Below are positions 1 through 6,404 of a DNA stretch of 21,102 bases, piece by piece (the stretch's first letter is position 1; each line of letters starts with the position of its first letter). Under the pieces are notes generated by a model. That model had not been told where the DNA came from. It ran no database searches and worked only from the letters and a program-made list of their open reading frames with translations. The stretch lies in contig JAZNIV010000125.1 of assembly GCA_045577675.1 (NCBI GenBank), positions 1-21,102 of the forward strand, read 5' to 3'. Source of the stretch: UBA1738 sp045577675 (GTDB lineage Bacteria; Bacillota; Clostridia; UBA1381). The translations under genes were made by a program, and so were the position numbers.

Positions 1-303
1 TTCTGCCTCTTCCTTACCCATTACAATCGGCTCATAGCATCCGAGAACAACATAGTTCACAGCATCGCTTTTCGGAACGCCGATTTTTTCATACGCCTTG
101 AAAATTACGTCATCATTAAGAATACAAATACTGCTGTTTCCGCGTCTTATCATATCTGCAACCTTATAAAGAAGCTTCTCCGGCAGAGTATTTTCCATTC
201 CCAAAGCATCATATTTTGAACTCGCATAATTATGGTAAGCCAAACCCCGTACCTTTATAATATTTTTGAATCCTTTCAAGAACCGGAATATCACATTTTT
301 CCG
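1..303 (-). pseudogene. Glycyl radical enzyme (pyruvate formate-lyase-like) fragment, 5'-truncated, runs off left edge
   Basis: The minus strand is open from 303 to the window edge. From about 243 onward it reads like the middle of a pyruvate formate-lyase/glycerol-dehydratase type glycyl radical enzyme. It shows MIRRGNSSICILNDDVI (the G..x..ND segment) and then VLGCYEPIVMGK, the active-site cysteine loop, with the Cys codon at 37-39. Family members have several hundred residues before this cysteine. Here a TGA at 304-306 leaves about 88 residues, and no ribosome site or good start is visible, so the 5' end appears lost. A second minus-strand frame (370 to 230, ATG at 370, no ribosome site) also looks protein-like, for example AEVTEKCDIPVLERIQKYY. 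It could be an upstream piece joined by a frameshift near 235, but I cannot confirm that. The glycyl-radical C-terminus lies outside the window. The family call rests on motif recognition only. Confidence 0.6.
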
Positions 304-642
304 TCACCTCTGCTTTAGCAGAATTTGGATATATTTCAATTACCCAAAAGCAAAGAGTTCGTATTTGCATGTTTTGGCGAACCGAACAAAATAAAATCCG
401 AACTTTTCACTGTTACTGCAAACATAAAAAGTTCGGATAATATTGTAATGGCAAAGTAGAGAAATTATGTAAAACCATCTAAAATCTGCATAATTATGCG
501 AAATTTCTGCACTTTTAAAGAGTATCCTAGCAACCATCAATAATTTGCAAAAATGACGATTACTATACGATTTGTTAGAAAGTCCGTCAACAAAAATTTG
601 TTAATATGATTATCTTCATCACCAAAGAAGAATTCTACTAAA
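244..642. other. Non-coding stretch between the glycyl-radical fragment and the tail module
   Basis: I see no supported gene here. It holds the 12-bp inverted repeat at 396-438 (listed separately), a perfect 12-base palindrome GCATAATTATGC at 488-499, and a short AACAAA/TTTGTT dyad at 590-603. The 66-residue open frame at 340-540 has no ribosome site, no family resemblance, and runs across the inverted repeat, so I do not call it. Confidence 0.5.
390..438 (-). terminator. Candidate intrinsic terminator after the tail module
   Basis: A perfect 12-bp inverted repeat, ATCCGAACTTTT (396-407) and AAAAGTTCGGAT (427-438), is separated by 19 bases. Read on the minus strand, the stem is followed at once by TTTATTTTG, a T-rich tract. 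It lies about 205 bases downstream of the 56-residue gene, the last gene of the tail module. The long loop and imperfect T-tract keep the confidence moderate. A protein-binding dyad is the alternative. Confidence 0.45.
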
Positions 643-813
643 TCACATAATATCTTCTGTGTCTTTTTCTAACATTATCTCATATTCACTTTCTGTAATT
701 TTATAAAAATTACTTTCATCCAGGTTATTTGCAAGATATATTACTTTACCATAAATGTTACCATTAGTAAGGATTTTTCCAGCTTCTGCATATAAAGCTT
801 TTCTTCTTTTCAT
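643..813 (-). CDS. Small phage-tail-associated protein, 56 residues
   Basis: The gene starts at ATG 811-813 and stops at TGA 643-645. A strong ribosome site (AAAGGAGTGAG) lies just upstream and overlaps the end of the preceding gene. The protein begins MKRRKALYAEAGKILTNG and continues through YGKVIYLANN and FYKITESEYEIM. It is charged and lacks membrane segments and a signal peptide. Small proteins of this style (LYAEAG..LTNG..YGK....L......F..IT..EY) occur next to tail-fibre or receptor-binding genes in phages of gut clostridia. That is from memory and the role is unknown. It is the third and last gene of a coupled module and was probably co-inherited with the two tail genes upstream. A holin or lysin usually follows in a complete phage, and none is seen here. 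Confidence 0.65.
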   Translation of the reverse strand: MKRRKALYAEAGKILTNGNIYGKVIYLANNLDESNFYKITESEYEIMLEKDTEDIM

Positions 814-826
814 TTAACTCACTCCT

Positions 827-1627
827 TTACATCAACACCACTGTCCAATTCGCTTTTGTACTCAAAAGTTCATTCCACTCATACGATATACTGCCATCCA
901 CTGCTCCCTCTGCTGTTTCAAATGCCTTATTTACTGCCGATAAGGAAAATGACACCGTTTTTTCTATAGCAGTGTCCGATAGAGCAGTAAAAATTGACAG
1001 TATACTATCCTTTGTTAGCGGAGACCAATGAATATCAAAATCGTTGCCTATTTTTCCTGTAATAGTGATATTTTTTAGAGATATACAGTTATAGAACATG
1101 GTGTCACCAAAGGATTGTGTTCCATTGTTACTTAGCACCATTCCCTCGATTGTATGCAATTTTGCACAACCATAAAAATGTGCACCATAGTTTGCAGTTG
1201 TTGGAACATTTATCAATGGCACTTGTTCTAAATATAGGCATCTATAAAATAAATTTACTGGATTTGAGCCAATATATTTCGAGCAATCGATAGATATATT
1301 TTGTGTTTTTAGTATATCTGAAAGATTTGTAATAAGGCACTCATTAAAAACTCCTGTCATTATGTTTCCTGCACTTACAAAAACAATGTCATATTTAGGT
1401 TTAAAAGTTGTGTCATTCCATCCGCTTCCATTAAAAGCATAATTATAGTTTTCTCTTTTTCCATTTTGTTGATATTTATCCCAAAAAGCATCATATTCTG
1501 ACTTTGCTCCGGAATCGTAAACCTCTTGAATATTCTCTGCCATTGCATCTAATGACATTGCTTCTTCCTTGCCGGTTTTCGCCCTTATTTCATCAGCAAG
1601 TGCAATCATTTTTTCCTTCACGCTCAT
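827..1627 (-). CDS. Phage tail/receptor-binding protein with leucine-rich (BspA-like) repeats
   Basis: The 266-residue protein begins with a helical segment (SVKEKMIALADEIRAKTGK, then AMSLDAMAENI) that I recognise as a common N-terminal adaptor of clostridial phage tail proteins, followed by SEYDAFWDKYQ. The middle (about 75-215) carries BspA-like leucine-rich repeats, seen as repeated F/LYxCxxLxxI units such as FYGCAKLHTIEG and FYNCISLKNITI. The C-terminus ends in a WNELLSTKANWTVVLM cap. No signal peptide or membrane anchor is visible. I chose ATG 1627 rather than GTG 1633, because GGAGGTGA sits 6 bases before 1627 and would abut 1633. The stop of the upstream gene overlaps this start (TAATG), so the two are translationally coupled. 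The likely role is receptor binding at the tail tip, inferred from context and repeats. Confidence 0.7.
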   Translation of the reverse strand: MSVKEKMIALADEIRAKTGKEEAMSLDAMAENIQEVYDSGAKSEYDAFWDKYQQNGKRENYNYAFNGSGWNDTTFKPKYDIVFVSAGNIMTGVFNECLITNLSDILKTQNISIDCSKYIGSNPVNLFYRCLYLEQVPLINVPTTANYGAHFYGCAKLHTIEGMVLSNNGTQSFGDTMFYNCISLKNITITGKIGNDFDIHWSPLTKDSILSIFTALSDTAIEKTVSFSLSAVNKAFETAEGAVDGSISYEWNELLSTKANWTVVLM

Positions 1628-2196
1628 TACCACTCACCTCCTAAAATTGCCTCCTCAACATATGCTTTGATCTCAGCCTTATCCGCATCTGTCCAGTAGT
1701 CCGCACCACGCACCGGGGTATATCCTGTATTTCCCTTTTCGCCCTTTGATGGCTGTTTACTGTCTATATATTCTCCCTTTTCCTTATCATACACATACCA
1801 ATTTCCATTTTCGCCAATGTATGGAAGTGTACGCATTACAAGTGTTTCCCATACATCAGGTAGAGGCTCCTGCGGCAAAGTAGCGTCAGTGTATGCACCC
1901 TCTGAAATGTTAAGCTCAACCCAGTTTGTGCTGATTCTCTTTTCTTCATTTGTAGCATAACAGCCGATTTGAACCTCTCCTACAGCTTCTAAAACCTCCT
2001 TAGGCATTATGCACTTGCCATTTTCAATTACCTGCTGATATGCATTTTCACCTTGCTTAAATACGCAAAGCCACGTAAGATCACCGTCTGTCAGTATATC
2101 AAAGCTGCATACATATGAATTGACATTTCCTGTCACCCCCTTTGCCTGTCCATTTAATACAAGCAAATCATTTTTAATACTAAATTTAAATTCCAT
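1627..2196 (-). CDS. Phage baseplate/tail-fibre-like protein with collagen-like linker
   Basis: The 189-residue protein has an N-terminal beta-rich part (1-100, with VNSYVCSFDI, DLTWLCVF and CIMPKEVLEAVGEVQIGCYA). Its pattern matches the N-terminal domain of phage baseplate upper (BppU-like) proteins. A WVELNISEGAY segment, a proline-rich joint and PYIGENGNWYVYDKEKG follow. The tail end has a short collagen-like linker GEKGNTGYTPVRGADYWT, typical of tail-fibre proteins, then TDADKAEIKAYVEEAI. A strong ribosome site (TAGGAGGAAAAGAA) precedes ATG 2194-2196. The last codons contain the GGAGGTGAG ribosome site for the next gene, and the two overlap as TAATG. It probably joins the LRR protein to the particle. 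No structural, packaging or lysis genes lie nearby. Confidence 0.65.
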   Translation of the reverse strand: MEFKFSIKNDLLVLNGQAKGVTGNVNSYVCSFDILTDGDLTWLCVFKQGENAYQQVIENGKCIMPKEVLEAVGEVQIGCYATNEEKRISTNWVELNISEGAYTDATLPQEPLPDVWETLVMRTLPYIGENGNWYVYDKEKGEYIDSKQPSKGEKGNTGYTPVRGADYWTDADKAEIKAYVEEAILGGEW

Positions 2197-2236
2197 TTCT
2201 TTTCCTCCTATTCTCTTTGTCTTTTACTTTGCCATA

Positions 2237-2242
2237 TTTATA
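2237..2242 (-). promoter_or_regulatory. Weak extended -10 candidate for the tail module
   Basis: On the minus strand TGGGTATAAAT lies about 40 bases before the first tail gene. TATAAA with an upstream TG resembles an extended -10, but no convincing -35 hexamer is found 16-18 bases further up. This is weak evidence for a separate promoter. It follows the terminator of the polysaccharide operon, so the tail module would need a promoter of its own. Confidence 0.2.
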
Positions 2243-2325
2243 CCCACATATCACATCATCCTATCCTCATACTTCTCTCCTATAACCAATAATAACACAT
2301 TCTATCGGGACATATGGGACAATAA

Positions 2326-2352
2326 AAAACCTACGGAAAATCCGTAGGTTTT
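2326..2352 (-). terminator. Intrinsic terminator of the polysaccharide operon
   Basis: A perfect 12-bp stem AAAACCTACGGA/TCCGTAGGTTTT with a 3-base loop lies 12 bases past the UDP-glucose dehydrogenase stop. On the minus strand it ends in a run of six T. It is nearly symmetrical, with T-runs on both sides, so it could also work on the plus strand. It closes the long operon and separates it from the tail module. Confidence 0.9.
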
Positions 2353-2363
2353 AACATATTCAA

Positions 2364-3557
2364 TTAATCTCTGAAGAACAAATCTCTTGTGTAAACCTTA
2401 TCAATTACATCCTCAATTTCACTATTAAATCGGTTTGCAACAATAACATCGCAGATATTTTTAAATTTATTAATGTCTTTAATTACCTTTGATGAGAAGA
2501 AATCCTCGGCCTCCAAGGTCGGCTCATACACTACTACCTGCACACCTTTAGCCTTAATTCGTTTCATTACGCCCTGTATTGAGCTTTGACGGAAGTTGTC
2601 ACTACCCGATTTCATTGTAAGGCGATAAATTCCAACTACAGGATTCTGTTTTACACCAAAGCCTGCAAGCTGCAGAATTCTGTCTGCTATATAGTCCTTT
2701 CTTGTACGGTTTGCGTCTACTATGGCACCAATGATGTTATTTGGAACATCATTGTAATTGGCTAATAATTGTTTTGTATCCTTTGGCAGACAATATCCAC
2801 CGTAACCAAAGGATGGATTATTATAATGACTGCCAATTCTCGGGTCAAGTCCTACACCTTCGATAATTGATTTTGTATCAAGACCTCTTGCCTCGGCATA
2901 GGTATCAAGCTCATTGAAATATGAAACACGAAGTGCTAAGTATGTATTTGCAAACAGCTTAACAGCCTCTGCTTCTGTTGTATTCATTATAAGAACAGGA
3001 ATATCCTCCTTAATTGCACCCGCTGCTAAAAGAGCTGCAAACTGATGTGCCTTATCCTTTAATTCATCTACTGCACCCACGATAATTCTCGACGGGTAAA
3101 GGTTATCAAAAAGTGCTCTGCCCTCTCTCAAAAATTCCGGAGAGAAAATAATCTTATCGCAGTTATATTTCTTTCGCATATCCTCGGTAAATCCAACAGG
3201 TACTGTCGATTTTACAACCATAATTGCGTCAGGATTTACCTTCATTACAAGCTCAATCACAGCCTCAACACTTGATGTATCAAAGTAATTAAGCTGTGGG
3301 TCGTAATTAGTCGGTGTTGATATTACAACAAATTCTGCGTCCTTATATGCCGACTCACCGTCTAAGGTTGCGGTCAGATTTAACTCTTTTTCTGCTAAAT
3401 ATTCCTCAATTTCCTTATCAACAATAGGTGATTTTTTGTTATTTATCATATCCACCTTTTCAGGGATAATATCAACTGCCCATACCTCGTTGTTCTGCGC
3501 CAGTAAAATTGCATTTGAAAGCCCCACATAGCCTGTTCCGGCAACTGCTATTTTCAT
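2364..3557 (-). CDS. ugd: UDP-glucose 6-dehydrogenase
   Basis: The cytosolic NAD-dependent enzyme oxidises UDP-glucose to UDP-glucuronate. The 397-residue protein opens with a Rossmann motif, GTGYVGL at 7-13, and has AVDI near 27-30 for NAD ribose binding and the central KSTVPVGFT at 116-124. The catalytic cysteine is C256 in FGYGGYCLPKDTKQLL. A conserved lysine occurs in AEAVKLFANTYLALR (about 197-210). The C-terminal UDP-binding domain (about 300-397) is complete, and length fits the short bacterial class. AGGAAG lies 9 bases before the ATG. This is the last gene of the operon, and the next upstream gene epimerises its product, so together they supply UDP-GlcA and UDP-GalA. By eye this gene and the epimerase are less AT-rich than the flippase-polymerase region, consistent with a conserved end and a variable centre. 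Confidence 0.93.
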   Translation of the reverse strand: MKIAVAGTGYVGLSNAILLAQNNEVWAVDIIPEKVDMINNKKSPIVDKEIEEYLAEKELNLTATLDGESAYKDAEFVVISTPTNYDPQLNYFDTSSVEAVIELVMKVNPDAIMVVKSTVPVGFTEDMRKKYNCDKIIFSPEFLREGRALFDNLYPSRIIVGAVDELKDKAHQFAALLAAGAIKEDIPVLIMNTTEAEAVKLFANTYLALRVSYFNELDTYAEARGLDTKSIIEGVGLDPRIGSHYNNPSFGYGGYCLPKDTKQLLANYNDVPNNIIGAIVDANRTRKDYIADRILQLAGFGVKQNPVVGIYRLTMKSGSDNFRQSSIQGVMKRIKAKGVQVVVYEPTLEAEDFFSSKVIKDINKFKNICDVIVANRFNSEIEDVIDKVYTRDLFFRD

Positions 3558-3584
3558 TGTTATACTTCCTTTCTCAACAGATTA

Positions 3585-4577
3585 TTATCTGTAAAATTCC
3601 TTATACCATTTTGCAAAGCGTGAAAGTCCTTCTTCAAGACTTGTGCTTGGTTTGAAATTAAAATCCTTTATTAAATCATCAACATCTGCATAGGTCTGGT
3701 ATACATCACCCGGCTGCATTGGAAGAAATTCCTTTTCTGCCGGCTTATCAATAATTCCCTCGTTCATCAGGCATTTTTCAAGTGTTTCAACAAAGTAGAG
3801 TAAATCCTCAGGCTTATTGTTTCCGATGTTATAAACCTTATAAAGTGCACCGTCCTCATTTTCCACCGGCGGCTTACCCATTACGTTTACAATTCCTGTT
3901 ACTATATCATCAACATATGTAAAGTCACGCTTCATATCGCCGAAGTTGAAAATCTGTATCTTCTCGCCCTTAACGAGCTTATTGGTAAAGCCGAAGTACG
4001 CCATGTCGGGTCTTCCCATAGGTCCGTAAACTGTGAAGAAACGAAGTCCGGTTGCAGGGATTTTGTAAAGCTTTGAATATGCGTGCGCCATTAACTCGTT
4101 TGACTTCTTAGTTGCCGCATAGAGTGATACGGGGTTGTCCACCTTATCTTCAACAGAGTATGGCACCTTTTTGTTTGTACCGTAAACAGATGACGAGGAT
4201 GCATAAACAAGATGTCTTACAGGGTATGCCCTACAAGCCTCTAAAATGTTAAAAAAGCCAATCATATTGCTTTCTATATACGCATCAGGGTTCGTGATTG
4301 AATAACGCACACCTGCCTGTGCTGCAAGATTCACCACGATTTCAGGCTTGTACTCTTCAAACACAGACATAACCTTGTCCTTGTCTGCAAGGTTCCCTTT
4401 TATGAATGTGAAGCCGTCATACTTATTCAAAATTTCAAGACGTGCATCCTTAAGCCTTGTATCGTAGTAATCATTTAAGTTATCATATCCAATAACCTTT
4501 ACTCCGCCATCAAGCAGACGTTCGGATAAATAATACCCTATAAATCCCGCCGCTCCTGTTACTAATACCTTGCACAT
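3585..4577 (-). CDS. UDP-glucuronate 4-epimerase (GAE family)
   Basis: This extended short-chain dehydrogenase has 330 residues. It has the NAD motif GAAGFIG (8-14), the serine cluster VYASSSSVYG (124-133), the catalytic pair Y153/K157 in YAATK, and FFTVYGPMGRPDMAYFGF (about 180-197), which is characteristic of UDP-glucuronate/UDP-galacturonate epimerases. It should interconvert UDP-GlcA and UDP-GalA. UDP-glucose dehydrogenase follows 27 bases downstream and provides its substrate. The ribosome site TTAGGAGTGG overlaps the stop of the preceding nucleotidyltransferase gene, suggesting coupling. A plain UDP-glucose 4-epimerase is less likely given the GRPDMA segment and the neighbour. Start ATG 4577 gives MCKVLVTGAAG, the usual N-terminus. 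Confidence 0.88.
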   Translation of the reverse strand: MCKVLVTGAAGFIGYYLSERLLDGGVKVIGYDNLNDYYDTRLKDARLEILNKYDGFTFIKGNLADKDKVMSVFEEYKPEIVVNLAAQAGVRYSITNPDAYIESNMIGFFNILEACRAYPVRHLVYASSSSVYGTNKKVPYSVEDKVDNPVSLYAATKKSNELMAHAYSKLYKIPATGLRFFTVYGPMGRPDMAYFGFTNKLVKGEKIQIFNFGDMKRDFTYVDDIVTGIVNVMGKPPVENEDGALYKVYNIGNNKPEDLLYFVETLEKCLMNEGIIDKPAEKEFLPMQPGDVYQTYADVDDLIKDFNFKPSTSLEEGLSRFAKWYKEFYR

Positions 4578-4587
4578 ATTACCACTC

Positions 4588-5778
4588 CTAATCTATCATT
4601 CCTAATTCTCGCATCAAATTCATCCGATTTTCAAACGCTTGTGTTTCATCCGCTGTCACTTCCGGCTTCCGCTTACCAAGTATTACATCAACATATCGAT
4701 GTATCCATGCAATCGGAAGAAAAACCTTGTATCTGGCATATCTATATCCATATACATTAACTAAAGTTTTCTGTTTCGGAAACCAGATATATCCACCTTC
4801 TCTTCTTATAAACATATATAATTTAGATTTTGTTTTCGACATTGTTGTGCGTCTCTTACAATACTCACCAAAAAATCCTTTTCTATCCTCTGTCGAATGT
4901 CCAAAAATTCCGCCTATTTCAGTGTCAGTCAAAACTTTTCTCATAAGACCTTCGTCTTTAATTTCATAATCAAACCCGAAATACTTTGCGCCGACAGATT
5001 TAACTACATCAATCAGCTTATCATATTTAAGTTCTTTCAATGTTTGTTCATATTTTTCTAAATCAATTTCATCCTTATTTTTTTCAATGAATAACAGCAA
5101 GTCCATCATCTGACGCACTCCACCACCACTGTTTATCAGGTGTTTTATATAGTGTGCAGTCAAATACATTAAGTTGTCATTGTTTCCAAGAACGTGATAA
5201 CTCTTGCCGTCAATCTCCACCTTATTCCATGGCTCATTAAATATATCGGCATTATTGAATACAATCTTTTTCGTCATTTCATTGTAGAGGCGTACGTGTA
5301 CCTCTAAAAGTCCACCGACTTTATGCACAGCACTCATATGATGATGATTTGCCGGTCGTTCCTTTACATTGTAGCCATATTCTAAAAGTAAGTCAGTTAC
5401 TTTTTTTTCGTCATTTTCATCAATCAAAATATCTGTGTCGCTTGAAATTCTGCACTCAGGGTCAGCATACAAAGGTGAAAGCGTTGCACCCTTTAACAGG
5501 CAGCATTTTATCCCACTTTCCTCAAGCTTTTGTATAATTCCAAGAGTAAATTCCTTCCGTATTACCCCTCTTGAAACTATAGTAAAAAACTCCTGCTGAT
5601 ACTTTGCAGCATCGCAAACCTTCGCAAGCTCAGGATAAACCATTGTCCAAATTCCCTGCTCGATAGAATACTTGCGGATTTGCTCGACATCCAACCTATC
5701 ATCAATTTTAACCTCTGCACAATTGGCATGCGCACCAAATAGATATAGCATATTTTCAAAGCTTTGCGTCTTAATCAC
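4588..5778 (-). CDS. Uncharacterised nucleotidyltransferase family protein (NTP_transf_5-like)
   Basis: The 396-residue soluble protein has a nucleotidyltransferase core: LLKGATLSPLYADPECR (94-110), then SSDTDILID (112-120), whose aspartates D114 and D116 are the likely metal ligands. HHHMSAVHK and LLEVHVRL follow in the style of the family often called uncharacterised nucleotidyltransferase. Residues from about 200 on are helical (NLMYLTAHYIKHLI), and the C-terminus is basic with aromatic clusters. The family often occurs in polysaccharide and peptide-natural-product clusters, and I know of no settled substrate. Its place between an acyltransferase and the uronic acid genes suggests a sugar or aminoacyl modification, as inference only. 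The start is uncertain: GTG 5778 follows TAGGGA with almost no spacing, and the next in-frame start is ATG 5751 with no ribosome site. An in-frame TAG at 5782-5784 excludes anything longer. Confidence 0.75.
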   Translation of the reverse strand: MIKTQSFENMLYLFGAHANCAEVKIDDRLDVEQIRKYSIEQGIWTMVYPELAKVCDAAKYQQEFFTIVSRGVIRKEFTLGIIQKLEESGIKCCLLKGATLSPLYADPECRISSDTDILIDENDEKKVTDLLLEYGYNVKERPANHHHMSAVHKVGGLLEVHVRLYNEMTKKIVFNNADIFNEPWNKVEIDGKSYHVLGNNDNLMYLTAHYIKHLINSGGGVRQMMDLLLFIEKNKDEIDLEKYEQTLKELKYDKLIDVVKSVGAKYFGFDYEIKDEGLMRKVLTDTEIGGIFGHSTEDRKGFFGEYCKRRTTMSKTKSKLYMFIRREGGYIWFPKQKTLVNVYGYRYARYKVFLPIAWIHRYVDVILGKRKPEVTADETQAFENRMNLMRELGMID

Positions 5779-5830
5779 TCCCTAAATTTCTCTTAGCCTT
5801 AATACCAGACTATTCATAACAAATTTATAA

Positions 5831-6346
5831 TTAGTTAATATCAAAAACTCTTTTAAGATATTCCTTTTTCTGCTTTGGTGTTAAATTCATCGTAGGATAC
5901 AGTATATTTTTTCTTTTACTATTTTCACAATAATCATCAATATTCGATATTACCTTTGCAGGTACACCCGCTGCAACACTATTTGAAGGAATATCTTTCG
6001 TAACAACTGCTCCGGCACCTATAATGACATTATTACCGATTGTAATCCCCGGCAAAACACAAGCACCAATTCCCATATATACGTTATTTCCAATCTTAAT
6101 CGGTGCGATTTTATCCATCTGTTCACCTTCAAAATAGTTTAAATTATCCAAAACCGTTTTTTCTCCATCATGGGTAAAAAGATGGATTCCTGATGTCAGG
6201 AGACAGTTTTCCCCTACCTCTATTAAATACGGCTCTGTTCCAAAGGCCTCAACACAACAGTTTAGCTTTGTTGTGCTGCCAATTTTGGCTCCTTGTTTCC
6301 TTAAATAGTTTATTTTGCTTTCATACGTTTGATTTGCACGCTTCAT
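5831..6346 (-). CDS. Hexapeptide-repeat acyltransferase (maltose/serine O-acetyltransferase-like), start probably disrupted
   Basis: This left-handed beta-helix acyltransferase has 171 residues. Hexapeptide units run from about 38 to 125: LIEVGENCLLTSGIHLFTHDG, IKIGNNVYMGIGACVLPGIT, IGNNVIIGAGAVVTKDIP. The catalytic His is H59 in FTHDG, and VAAGVPAKVI closes the domain. It should O- or N-acylate, usually acetylate, a sugar of the repeat unit with acetyl-CoA. ATG 6346 has no ribosome site. A good one (GGGAG, 6392-6396) sits before ATGATG at 6381-6386, which is out of frame here and ends after 10 codons. Removing one A from the A8 tract at 6365-6372 would join the two and add MMYIIKKLCRKIE, a basic N-terminus normal for the family. 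The gene may be in an OFF state, be read by slippage, or carry a sequence error. Confidence 0.8.
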   Translation of the reverse strand: MKRANQTYESKINYLRKQGAKIGSTTKLNCCVEAFGTEPYLIEVGENCLLTSGIHLFTHDGEKTVLDNLNYFEGEQMDKIAPIKIGNNVYMGIGACVLPGITIGNNVIIGAGAVVTKDIPSNSVAAGVPAKVISNIDDYCENSKRKNILYPTMNLTPKQKKEYLKRVFDIN

Positions 6347-6364
6347 TTCTATTTTACGGCATAG

Positions 6365-6372
6365 TTTTTTTT
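6365..6372 (-). repeat. A8 homopolymer that shifts the acyltransferase reading frame
   Basis: Eight A residues on the minus strand follow ATGATGTATATTAT. As written, the frame opened at ATG 6384-6386 ends at TAA 6354-6356. With seven A, the same start reads through into the acyltransferase without a stop. This is a plausible slippage site for replication or transcription. Confidence 0.6.
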
Positions 6373-6391
6373 ATAATATACATCATTATAT

Positions 6392-6396
6392 CTCCC
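6392..6396 (-). promoter_or_regulatory. Ribosome site serving the out-of-frame ATGATG before the acyltransferase
   Basis: GGGAG lies 5 bases before ATG 6384-6386 and 8 before ATG 6381-6383. It is the only good Shine-Dalgarno match between the flippase stop (6405) and the acyltransferase ATG (6346), so it argues that translation originally began here. Confidence 0.55.
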
Positions 6397-6404
6397 AAAA
6401 AACT

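Noticed and set aside
340..540. Minus-strand open frame of 66 residues
   Set aside because: It has no ribosome site, contains the 12-bp inverted repeat, and shows no family pattern.
1628..1633. GTG start for the LRR tail protein
   Set aside because: The Shine-Dalgarno sequence would abut the GTG, whereas ATG 1627 has normal spacing and a TAATG overlap.
4727..4969. Plus-strand open frames such as this one and those at 6193-6627, 8772-9098, 11500-11853 and 13762-14328
   Set aside because: All lie antisense inside well-supported minus-strand genes, lack ribosome sites, and show no protein family features.
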